Shown here: positions 15,212 through 23,652 of the stretch, one piece after another
Layout: every line of letters begins with the position of its first letter
How positions within the stretch are numbered: position 1 is the stretch's first letter
Source: an uncultured Opitutia bacterium
GTDB taxonomy: Bacteria > Verrucomicrobiota > Verrucomicrobiia > Opitutales > UBA953
Length of the DNA: 23,652 bases
Direction of reading: 5' to 3'
Assembly: GCA_903921665.1 (NCBI GenBank)
Contig: CAIXQT010000078.1
Coordinates: forward strand, 1 to 23,652
Position numbers and translations under genes: made by a program
The notes under the pieces: generated by a model
What the model saw: the letters and a program-made list of their open reading frames with translations, nothing else
What the model was told of the DNA's origin: nothing
Database searches by the model: none

Positions 15212-18200
15212 ATGCCCCGCTTCCCCATCCTTCTGGCATTTTGCGCCGTCATCGCCTTCTCGCCGAGCACCCATGCCGCCGACCAACGCAAGCTCACGCT
15301 CGATGACGGTGATCGCGTCCTCCTGATCGGCGACGTGCTGATCGAACGCGAAAACAACTACGGCCATATCGAGGCCAAGATGCGCCGCGAATTCCCGGGC
15401 AAGAAGTTCGCCGTGCGTAACCTCGGCTACTCCGGTGATACGCCGCTCGGCGCCTCGCGCGCCAGCTTCGACCCGGTCGCCAAAGGAACGGAGCAACTCA
15501 AGGAGCAGCTCGCGGTCGTGAAGCCGACCGTCGCGATCATCGGCTACGGCATGGCCGCCTCGCTCGAGGAGCTCACCTACCGCAAGAACGACCCCGCCCT
15601 CAACCCCGACCCGGCCCGTTACGGCACCGAACACACGCCTGCCCGCCTCAAGCGCGAAGTCGCCCAGCTGATGGAGCTCATCAAGGAAGCCAGTCCGGCG
15701 GGCAAGGTGCGCTTCGTGATCCTCGGACCGATCGCGCACGAAGACCTGCGCGGCTCTCGCCCGGGCCTGCCCGACCCCTCTGAACATAACCAGATGCTCG
15801 CCGCCTATGGCAGCGCCTTGATGGAGCTCGCCGCCGAAAAGGGCGCCCAGTTCCTCAGCGCCGAATGGAAGGCCAACGCGGGCATCGCCCTCGAGTTCGG
15901 CACCGACAACGGCATCCACCTCACCGAGCGCGGCTATGGCGCGTTGAGCGAAGGCCTCGCCGCCCAGTTAGGCTGGAAGGTCGACAAGGATGGCTGGGAC
16001 AAGCCCGACGACGCCGCCGAAGCCCTCCGCGCGGCCGTGCTCCGCAAGAACTCCCTGTTCTTCCACCGCAGCCGTCCGGCCAACTACACCTATATCTTCG
16101 GCTTCCGTAAGCGCGAACAGGGCAACAACGCCGTCGAGATCCCGAAGTTCGATCCGCTGATCGACAAAGCGGAAGCCGACGCGATCGCCATCTCGGCCGG
16201 CCAGCCGAGCACCCTCGCGCCCGAACCCAAATCCGTCTCCAAACTATCGAAGCTGCCTTCCATGCCTGCGCCGGAGTTCAAGCTTTCCGACGGACTGAAG
16301 ATGACGCTCTTCGCCGAAAACCCGCTGCTCGAGAAGCCGGTGCACATGAACTGGGACACCGCCGGCCGACTCTGGGTCGCGACGTCGAACACCTATCCTC
16401 AGGTCAACCCCGAAGACCTGGCCGCCCAGATGATCGGCGACGCTTCCAAATTCGGCCCTTCCACCGGCAACGACAAGATCATCCTCCTCGAAGACACCAA
16501 CCGCGACGGACAAGCCGACGCCTCCCGCATCGTCGCCGACCGCCTGCTCATCCCTTCGGGCGTCGCACCGGATAATTTCGGCGGCGCGTACGTCGGCGCC
16601 AGCACCGAACTGCTGCACCTCACCAACCCTGACGCCGACGGACTCCTCTCCGCTCGACGCATCGTCCTGAGCGGCTTCGGCACGGAAGACACCCACCACA
16701 TCATCCATACCCTCCACTGGGGCATCGATGGCCGACTTTACTTCCACCAGACGATCTACATCCACTCTCACCTCGAAACCCCGTGGGGCCTCGTGCGCGC
16801 CAACTCCGGCGTCGCCTTCGCCTACGACCCCAACACCGAACGCCTCGAAGTCCACTCGAAGGGCCTCGTCAACGCCTGGGGCCAGCAGGAAGACCTCGCC
16901 GGCCAGACGTTCCTCACCTCCGGCGCCGACGGCACTGGCGTGCATTGGGCCTTCCCGGGAGCGACGTTCCCTCCCTCCGAAGGCGCACGCCGACTGGTGG
17001 GCAGCATCAGCCCCGGCTCCTATCCTAAATTCAGCGGACTCGAGCTGGTCCAAAGCCCGCTGTTCGGCGCAGACTGGCAAGGCAACGCCATCACCTGCGA
17101 CTTCCGCGCCCATCGCATCGTCCGCTTCGGCTTCAACGACTTCAGCATCACCGACGCGCCCAAGTCCGGCTACGTGACCAAGGAGCTCCCGGACGTCGTC
17201 CGCACCAGCGACGTCGCCTTCCGACCGATCACTCTGAAGATGGGCCCCGACGGCGCGCTCTATGTCGCGGACTGGTCTAACCCGATCATCAATCACGGCG
17301 AAGTCGATTTCCGCGACCCTCGCCGCGACAAACTCCATGGCCGCATCTGGCGCATCGCCCCGGAAGGCAGCAAGCCCCTCGCCTGGCAACCCATGCTCGG
17401 TCTCCCGACCGACGCCCTGCTCGCCAAGCTGCTCTCGCCCAATCGCTGGGATTTCGAGCAGGCTCGCCGCGAACTCGCCAAGCTGCCCGTCGCCGACCTG
17501 CAGGCCGCGTTGAAGAATTGGTCCAAGGACGACGTGACCCGGCGCCACGCCGCCTGGCTCCTCAGCGGCCGCACCGCCGACACCGCCCACCTCGCCGAGC
17601 TCCTGAAGAGCCCGGACGCCGTCAGCCTTCAGGTCGGCCTGCGTGAACTGGGCAAATCCCTCGGCGCCCGCAGCGCGACCGACATCGGCCTGATCACGCC
17701 GTTCCTGGCGCACGCCAATCCGCGCGTGCAACTCGAAGCCCACCGCGCCCTGGCCCGCGTACGCTCTTATGATAGCGCCCGCGCCGTGCTGACGCACCTG
17801 CCGAAAAACACCGAAGACACCTTCCTCGATTTCGCCGCTTGGACCAGCATCAACGAACTCGCCCGCCCTTGGCTCGAAGACGTCGCCGCGGATCCGGCCA
17901 AGCTCAACGGTCAGGAAGCCCAGCTGGATGCGATCGTCAAAGCCATCGACCCCGGCATCGCCACGCCCTACGTGCAGCGCCTGTTCTCCGGTCGCAAGAT
18001 CGACCGCGAAGGCAGCGGTCCGTGGATCGAACTCATCGGCAAGGCCGGCACGGCCACGGAAGCCACCCAGCTCTACCAGGCCCTCATCAACGACGCGTCG
18101 CTGACGCCTGCCACCCGCGTCCGGATCGCCGACGCCCTCATCGACGCGGCACGTTCGCGCAGCGTCCGACCCAACGGCGACCTCGCCGGCATCGGTGAAT

Positions 18201-19540
18201 TCCTCAACGACAAGACGCCGCGCGACCTTCGCCTCCGCGGTATCCGCCTGGTCGGCCAATGGAAGATCGCCGGCCTCATCGGCAAGATCGGCTACGCCTT
18301 CGGGGGCGACGCCAAGGACGACGAGCTCCGCTCCGCCGCCGTCGAGGCCATGCGCCAGACCGGACAGCAGGTCTCGTTGAACATCCTGCGCGAACTGACC
18401 AAGGCAGACCGGCCCGCCGCCGTGCGGCGCACCGCCCTGCCGGCCCTCGCGGTCCATGCTCCTGCCGAGGCCCTCAAGGCGATTCCGTCCGTCTTCGCCC
18501 AGATCAATTCGCGCCCCCAGGCGGTGCAGACCTGGACGCAGCTCTTCCAGATCGGCAGCTTCGCCCCGCAGCTGGCGAAGAACTTCCCCGCGGGACTCAG
18601 CCCGGAAACCCTCGCGGCCGCCCTGCAGGCGGCGCGCTCCCTTGGTCGCGGCGGCCAAGCCCTCGTCAAGACCATCCAGCCCCTGACCGGCGGCTCCACC
18701 GCGACGCGTAATTATGCCGCCGAAGTCGCCGGCATGATCAACAGCATCAAGCTGGGCGCCGACCCGGCGGACGGTGAAATCCATTACCGCAAGGCTGGGT
18801 GCACGATCTGCCACGCCATCGGCGGCGCCGGCGGCAAGCTCGGCCCCGACCTCAGCAGCATGGGCGCCAGCGCCCCGCTCGACTACATCATCGAAAGCGT
18901 GCTCAACCCTGCGTCCAAGGTAAAGGAAGGCTACCACGCCTTCTCCTTCAAGATGAAGGACGGCTCGCTGATGACCGGCATCCCGGCACGCGAGAACGCG
19001 ACCGAACTCTTCATCCGCCCTGGCCCGGGCGTCGAACTGGCGATCCTGAAGGCCAACATCGTCAGCCGCGACAACATCGGCAGTATCATGCCCGCCGGCC
19101 TCGTGGACGGACTCGAGTTCGTCCCTCGCCGTAACCTGCTGGCCTTCCTCGGCGAGATCGGCAAACCCGGCTCCTTCGACGCCAGCAAGAGCAACGTCGC
19201 GCGCCTGTGGAACTTCAACGACCAACCCCCTGGCGCCCTGGCGAAGTCGGCCGCGCCGACTCCTGTCTACACGCTCGTGAACGGACAGCTGCCTAAGGAA
19301 TTCAATCCTGGACGCCTCTACGCGAGCGCCCGCTTCACCGCCGCCGCCAAGACCGCCAAGCCGCTGATCCTCACCGGGGTCAAGGCCGCGTGGCTCGACG
19401 ACCAGGCCCTCGAACTAGGCAAGGACGGGCGCTCCCTCGCGTCGATCACCGCCGGCAACCACGTCTTGACCGTGGAGGTCGACGCCGCCGCGCCCTACTT
19501 CAAGGCGCAGTGCGACGACGCCAGCTTCCTGGGCGACTGA
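15212..19540 (+). CDS. Giant exported SGNH-like / PVC beta-propeller / HEAT / cytochrome c protein
   Basis: A 1442-residue exported multidomain protein. Residues 1-22 are a signal peptide (ATG at 15212, chosen over the TTG frame opening at 15116). Residues about 28-260 follow the SGNH-hydrolase plan, with NLGYSGDTP and D232-NGI-H236, but block I reads IGDV (G40-D41-V42) where a catalytic Ser is expected. Residues 351 to about 700 match the PVC-type (membrane-bound dehydrogenase-like) six-bladed propeller, with FAENPLLEKPVHMNWD and GPDGALYVADWSNPI. Residues about 720-1110 are HEAT-like helical repeats. One c-type heme site, C1197-TICH1201, starts a Planctomycete-type cytochrome domain with likely axial M1293 (IMPAGL). 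The rest is a Lys/Ala-rich tail domain. It probably works as an extracellular electron-transfer or sugar-oxidising protein; its substrate is unknown. Confidence 0.9.
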   Translation: MPRFPILLAFCAVIAFSPSTHAADQRKLTLDDGDRVLLIGDVLIERENNYGHIEAKMRREFPGKKFAVRNLGYSGDTPLGASRASFDPVAKGTEQLKEQLAVVKPTVAIIGYGMAASLEELTYRKNDPALNPDPARYGTEHTPARLKREVAQLMELIKEASPAGKVRFVILGPIAHEDLRGSRPGLPDPSEHNQMLAAYGSALMELAAEKGAQFLSAEWKANAGIALEFGTDNGIHLTERGYGALSEGLAAQLGWKVDKDGWDKPDDAAEALRAAVLRKNSLFFHRSRPANYTYIFGFRKREQGNNAVEIPKFDPLIDKAEADAIAISAGQPSTLAPEPKSVSKLSKLPSMPAPEFKLSDGLKMTLFAENPLLEKPVHMNWDTAGRLWVATSNTYPQVNPEDLAAQMIGDASKFGPSTGNDKIILLEDTNRDGQADASRIVADRLLIPSGVAPDNFGGAYVGASTELLHLTNPDADGLLSARRIVLSGFGTEDTHHIIHTLHWGIDGRLYFHQTIYIHSHLETPWGLVRANSGVAFAYDPNTERLEVHSKGLVNAWGQQEDLAGQTFLTSGADGTGVHWAFPGATFPPSEGARRLVGSISPGSYPKFSGLELVQSPLFGADWQGNAITCDFRAHRIVRFGFNDFSITDAPKSGYVTKELPDVVRTSDVAFRPITLKMGPDGALYVADWSNPIINHGEVDFRDPRRDKLHGRIWRIAPEGSKPLAWQPMLGLPTDALLAKLLSPNRWDFEQARRELAKLPVADLQAALKNWSKDDVTRRHAAWLLSGRTADTAHLAELLKSPDAVSLQVGLRELGKSLGARSATDIGLITPFLAHANPRVQLEAHRALARVRSYDSARAVLTHLPKNTEDTFLDFAAWTSINELARPWLEDVAADPAKLNGQEAQLDAIVKAIDPGIATPYVQRLFSGRKIDREGSGPWIELIGKAGTATEATQLYQALINDASLTPATRVRIADALIDAARSRSVRPNGDLAGIGEFLNDKTPRDLRLRGIRLVGQWKIAGLIGKIGYAFGGDAKDDELRSAAVEAMRQTGQQVSLNILRELTKADRPAAVRRTALPALAVHAPAEALKAIPSVFAQINSRPQAVQTWTQLFQIGSFAPQLAKNFPAGLSPETLAAALQAARSLGRGGQALVKTIQPLTGGSTATRNYAAEVAGMINSIKLGADPADGEIHYRKAGCTICHAIGGAGGKLGPDLSSMGASAPLDYIIESVLNPASKVKEGYHAFSFKMKDGSLMTGIPARENATELFIRPGPGVELAILKANIVSRDNIGSIMPAGLVDGLEFVPRRNLLAFLGEIGKPGSFDASKSNVARLWNFNDQPPGALAKSAAPTPVYTLVNGQLPKEFNPGRLYASARFTAAAKTAKPLILTGVKAAWLDDQALELGKDGRSLASITAGNHVLTVEVDAAAPYFKAQCDDASFLGD

Positions 19541-20238
19541 TGTCCCGGCCCGCGCTCATCCTGTTCGCCCTCCTCGCCGCCGGCTGCGCCGAGACTGACC
19601 TCGCCCCGGCGATCAGTCCTGAGGCCCTGCGCCAAAAGGCGGCGACGTGCCGGAGCGAAGGCAAGCAACCGGAAGCCGAATCCCTCCTCGCCCAAGCGAT
19701 CAGGCTTCAGCCGGTCACCACCCGCGACCAACGAGCCACCGCGGCGGACCTGCGCCGCGAACTCGCCAGCCTACGGATGTCGGCCGATGACCTCGCCCAT
19801 GCGGAGCGGCTCTATGTCGAAGCCTTAGATCTGCTGGAATCCTCGCCGCGTGGCGCCGATGCGGCCATCATCAACCTCCGCACCCAACTCGCCGGACTCT
19901 GCTACCGGCAATCGCGCTACGACGAAGCCGCCCGCTCCTATCGTACGGTGCTCGCGCTGGAGATCGCCACGCTCGGGGCCGACCATCCCGACACCCTCGG
20001 CACCATGAGCATCCTCGGCGGGTTGGAACTCAAGCGTGGCATGTTCGCCGAAGCCGAAGCCCATTTCCGACGCCAGCTGGCCGGCGTGCAGAAACTCCAT
20101 GGCGCCGAGAAACGCGAAAGCGCGGCCGTGCTGGATAACCTCGCCGAAGTCCTCGAGAAGGCTGGCCAGGCCGTTCCGGCGGCCAAAGTCCGCGAAGAAG
20201 CCCGCCGGATCCGTCACAAGCTCTGCGACGAGTGCTAA
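19540..20238 (+). CDS. TPR-repeat lipoprotein
   Basis: A 232-residue lipoprotein. The signal is MSRPALILFALLAAG followed by C16 in a good lipobox (LLAAGC), so it is probably anchored to a membrane facing the periplasm. The remainder is helical with tetratricopeptide-like repeats: residues 30-57, 86-100, 110-145 and 155-225. The sections LGADHPDTLGTMSILGG and DNLAEVLEKAG resemble the kinesin-light-chain type of TPR. The ATG shares one base with the stop of the preceding giant protein (TGATG), so the two are translationally coupled and may form one complex, with the TPR protein as scaffold. The open frame extends upstream inside the previous gene, but this start gives the lipobox. Stop TAA is at 20236-20238. 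Confidence 0.88.
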   Translation: MSRPALILFALLAAGCAETDLAPAISPEALRQKAATCRSEGKQPEAESLLAQAIRLQPVTTRDQRATAADLRRELASLRMSADDLAHAERLYVEALDLLESSPRGADAAIINLRTQLAGLCYRQSRYDEAARSYRTVLALEIATLGADHPDTLGTMSILGGLELKRGMFAEAEAHFRRQLAGVQKLHGAEKRESAAVLDNLAEVLEKAGQAVPAAKVREEARRIRHKLCDEC

Positions 20239-20354
20239 GGGCCCGCCCCTTGCAGCCCAGCCCCTACGGGGCATAACGAGGGAGAACGCCCTATCGACGA
20301 TTGGGAATTATTTACGTTTGCGCCGCCCCACTTGACAGACACCCCTTGACACCC
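20239..20354. other. Intergenic region between the TPR lipoprotein and dnaG
   Basis: A 116-bp gap. A small hairpin GCCCC-TAC-GGGGC at 20260-20272 has no U-tract and is only 5 bp, so it is a weak terminator candidate. Beyond it lies the AT-rich GGAATTATTTACG (20304-20316), the most promoter-like stretch, and the CTTGACA direct repeats. Confidence 0.3.
20331..20351 (+). promoter_or_regulatory. Direct repeat CTTGACA upstream of dnaG
   Basis: CTTGACA occurs at 20331-20337 and again at 20345-20351, directly before the GTG start at 20355. The repeats are 14 bp apart centre to centre. TTGACA is also the -35 consensus, but no -10 lies at proper distance, so an operator or chance are alternatives. 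The same heptamer forms the right arm of the inverted repeat inside dnaG. Confidence 0.3.
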
Positions 20355-22220
20355 GTGGCCCGTATTTCCCGCAAATCCATCGACGAGCTCCGCCAACGGG
20401 CCGATATCGTCGCGCTCGCCGGGGACTACACCCAGATGAAGCAGCGTGGCCGCGACTGGTGGGGCCTCAGCCCGTTCAAGTCCGAGAAGAGCCCTTCCTT
20501 CAAGGTCAACCCCGAGACCGGTCTCTGGTATTGCTTCTCCACGCAGCAAGGCGGCGACGCCTTCAAGCTGGTCATGACCCGCGAAGGCCTCGACTTCCCG
20601 GAGTCCGTGGAGCGCGTCGCGAATCGCTTCGGCTTCAAGCTCGACTACGAGAGCGGCGGCGACGGCAAGAACGAGAAGTCCTTCCGCGGCCAGCTCCTCG
20701 AAATCCACGAACTCGTCACCGACTACTGGCGCCGATGCTTCCTCGAGGACCCCGTGCACGGCGAGTGGATCCGCGACTACTGGACCCGTCAGCGTAAATT
20801 CTCGCCCGAGGTCGCCGACGACTTCGGCATCGGCTTCGCGCCCGTTGACGACTCCAAACTCATCCCTGGCCTGCTCGCTAAGGGCTACGGCAAGGATGCC
20901 CTCGCCCAGACGGGCCTGTTCTTCGGCGTCGACCGCGTGCCCGACCCGCTTCGCTGGCGCTGCCGCTTCCGCGGCCGCCTGGTGATCCCGATCCGCGACA
21001 TCCAAGGACGTGTCATCGCCTTCACCGCGCGCACGCTCGACATCACCCCGCAGGACGACCCGTCCCGCGAGGCTAAATACGTCAACTCGCCCGAGACCGA
21101 GCTGTTCAAGAAATCCCGCACGGTCTTCAACCTGGACCGCGCCCGCATGACGCGTAAAGACGCGGATCCGTTCGTGCTTGTCGAAGGACAGCTCGACGCC
21201 ATCCGCTGCCATTCGGCGGGCATCCCCGGGGCGATCGCGGCCCAAGGCACCGCCGTCACGGAAGAGCACATGCAGCAGCTCCGTCGCTTCACGCAGCGGC
21301 TGATCGTCTTCCTGGACTCCGACGCCGCTGGCCAGAAGGCCGCCCTGCGCCTGCTGCCCATCGGCCTGCGCGAAGGCCTCGACATCCGTTTCCTCTCGCT
21401 GCCCGGCGGCAAGGATCCTGATGAGTATTTTTCGACGCATGACGCCGCCGGCTGGGCTGGGCTTGTCGCCGGCGCCCGCAGCGCGATGCAGTTCTGCGTC
21501 CAGTCCCTCGTCCCCGAAGGCTCCGTCAATCTTCCGCTCACCAGCCGACTCAGCCTCCTGGAGACCATCTTCCCGATCGTCGAGCAGGCGGGCGCCGAGG
21601 AGATCGTCCGCGAAGCCCTCAACGAGGCCGCCCGCCACGCCGGCATCGGCATCCGGGAGATGCACATGGCCTACGAACGCCATCGGGCCCAGTCCCAAGC
21701 CCAACGCCCCGCCGCCCAGCTCGCCGGGGCCGCCGACACCCCGCCCGCCCCGGTTGTCAAGGGGGGGGGCTTGACAACCACGGAGGAGGATTTGATACTG
21801 TTCCTCCTGCGGCATGATTCCTACTTCGTCCCCATCGCCCAGACGCTACCGCTCGAATGGATCGACCAATCCGGCCGGGGCGGCCAACTCCTGATGTCCC
21901 TGCTCAACGAAGCCGCCCACGGCCATTTCGCCGGCCTGCGCGAAGCGATCAGCGCGCTCGATGACGAACTGCGCACCGAAGCCGCCCGCCTTTCCGCCGA
22001 AAGCTATGCCGGCCGCGACGACGAGAAGGACATCCTCCCGCGGGCCAACACCATCCTTAAGTCCTTCCACGGCCGTCACGTCCAGGCCCTGATGCGCAGC
22101 CTCGACGCCCGCATCGCCTCCACTTCCCGCGACGACGTCACCACGCTCAACCAGCTCCAGTCGGAAAAGATCGCCCTGCGCAAGTCGCACGCGACGCCCC
22201 CGACGCTCACCGCCGCCTGA
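20355..22220 (+). CDS. dnaG: DNA primase DnaG with degenerate zinc-finger
   Basis: A 621-residue primase, which makes RNA primers for DNA replication. The N-terminal domain carries the zinc-finger fold, DWWGLSPFKSEKSPSF then WYCFSTQQGGDAF. In the usual family (GLCPFH...YHCFGC) four Cys/His bind zinc; here they read S39, K42, C60 and T63, so three ligands are missing. The TOPRIM catalytic core is intact: E277 in VEGQLDAIR and D321/D323 in LDSDAAGQKA. The C-terminal helicase-binding domain occupies about 480-621. GTG at 20355 is preferred to the upstream TTG (20301) because ARISRKSIDELRQRADIVAL is the standard N-terminus. rpoD follows after 9 bp, recalling the classical macromolecular synthesis operon. 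A G9 tract, a 10-bp hairpin and a candidate promoter lie in its linker (21752-21808). Confidence 0.93.
   Translation: MARISRKSIDELRQRADIVALAGDYTQMKQRGRDWWGLSPFKSEKSPSFKVNPETGLWYCFSTQQGGDAFKLVMTREGLDFPESVERVANRFGFKLDYESGGDGKNEKSFRGQLLEIHELVTDYWRRCFLEDPVHGEWIRDYWTRQRKFSPEVADDFGIGFAPVDDSKLIPGLLAKGYGKDALAQTGLFFGVDRVPDPLRWRCRFRGRLVIPIRDIQGRVIAFTARTLDITPQDDPSREAKYVNSPETELFKKSRTVFNLDRARMTRKDADPFVLVEGQLDAIRCHSAGIPGAIAAQGTAVTEEHMQQLRRFTQRLIVFLDSDAAGQKAALRLLPIGLREGLDIRFLSLPGGKDPDEYFSTHDAAGWAGLVAGARSAMQFCVQSLVPEGSVNLPLTSRLSLLETIFPIVEQAGAEEIVREALNEAARHAGIGIREMHMAYERHRAQSQAQRPAAQLAGAADTPPAPVVKGGGLTTTEEDLILFLLRHDSYFVPIAQTLPLEWIDQSGRGGQLLMSLLNEAAHGHFAGLREAISALDDELRTEAARLSAESYAGRDDEKDILPRANTILKSFHGRHVQALMRSLDARIASTSRDDVTTLNQLQSEKIALRKSHATPPTLTAA
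21752..21779. repeat. Perfect 10-bp inverted repeat around a G-tract in dnaG
   Basis: GGTTGTCAAG (21752-21761) and CTTGACAACC (21770-21779) are exact reverse complements, separated by eight G (the whole run is nine G, 21761-21769). The repeat lies in frame and encodes VVKGGGLTT in the linker between the TOPRIM core and the C-terminal domain of primase. Immediately after, AGGAGGA (21784-21790) and TCCTCCT (21802-21808) form a second potential stem with an 11-nt loop. Confidence 0.8.
21771..21799 (+). promoter_or_regulatory. Candidate internal promoter in dnaG for rpoD
   Basis: A perfect -35 hexamer TTGACA (21771-21776) is followed after exactly 17 bp by GATACT (21794-21799, 4 of 6 matches to TATAAT). 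The -35 sits in the right arm of the dnaG inverted repeat. A promoter here would transcribe rpoD (start 22230), as known in E. coli where a heat-shock promoter of rpoD lies inside dnaG. The assignment is by consensus matching only. Confidence 0.35.
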
Positions 22221-22229
22221 TTTACCAAG

Positions 22230-23652
<1,423 letters not shown>

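Noticed and set aside
16244..19225. 993-codon minus-strand frame opposite the heme-propeller gene
   Set aside because: It is long only because GC-rich codons on the other strand lack stops. The plus strand has a signal peptide, propeller and CxxCH motif, while this frame has no recognisable domain.

Overview
The window is GC-rich, densely coded bacterial chromosome and probably belongs to a verrucomicrobial (Opitutae-like) member of the PVC group. This rests on protein families recognised from memory: several secreted sulfatases, a DUF5722-type glycosidase-like protein, a very large protein joining an SGNH fold, a PVC-type beta-propeller, HEAT repeats and a c-type heme, a plant/cyanobacterial-type D-ribulokinase, and a dnaG-rpoD pair whose sigma factor has a long Lys/Ala/Pro-rich N-terminal tail. 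I see no rRNA, tRNA, CRISPR array, transposase or phage gene. No gap between genes exceeds about 170 bp.

Layout. 1-1134 (-): photolyase/cryptochrome-like protein, cut by the left edge. 1262-3128 (+): secreted sialidase-like BNR protein, then a voltage-gated-type K+ channel. 3147-4160 (-): Tat-exported metallo-beta-lactamase-fold hydrolase. 4270-6531 (-): exported metzincin protease with PPC-like and PKD domains, followed by a clear intrinsic terminator at 4225-4249. 6611-9652: two convergent secreted sulfatases. 9768-11042 (+): DUF5722-like secreted protein. 11043-11211: non-coding gap holding an inverted array of GCGGTWR heptads. 11212-13337 (+): D-ribulokinase-like kinase and an overlapping HAD-IIA phosphatase. 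13341-14201 (-) and 14288-15097 (+): divergent tRNA anticodon-loop modification genes trhO and trmO. 15212-20238 (+): the 1442-residue SGNH/propeller/HEAT/cytochrome protein and an overlapping TPR lipoprotein. 20355 to the right edge (+): dnaG and rpoD.

How the genes fit together. The first two thirds look like a scavenging region for sulfated and decorated polymers: sialidase-like hydrolase, protease, two formylglycine sulfatases, a glycosidase-like protein, a sugar kinase and a heme-bearing exported protein. They are not one operon; most are single or paired genes on alternating strands. The right end is core information processing.

Most notable points: the primase appears to have lost three of its four zinc ligands. 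A perfect 10-bp inverted repeat around a G-tract, overlapping a sigma70-like promoter, is embedded in the dnaG coding sequence upstream of rpoD. Almost no gene has a recognisable Shine-Dalgarno sequence, and two sulfatase promoter candidates would give nearly leaderless mRNAs. The heptad array at 11046-11159 is a repeat element of unknown function. All family names and comparisons come from reading the sequence and memory; no database search was possible.
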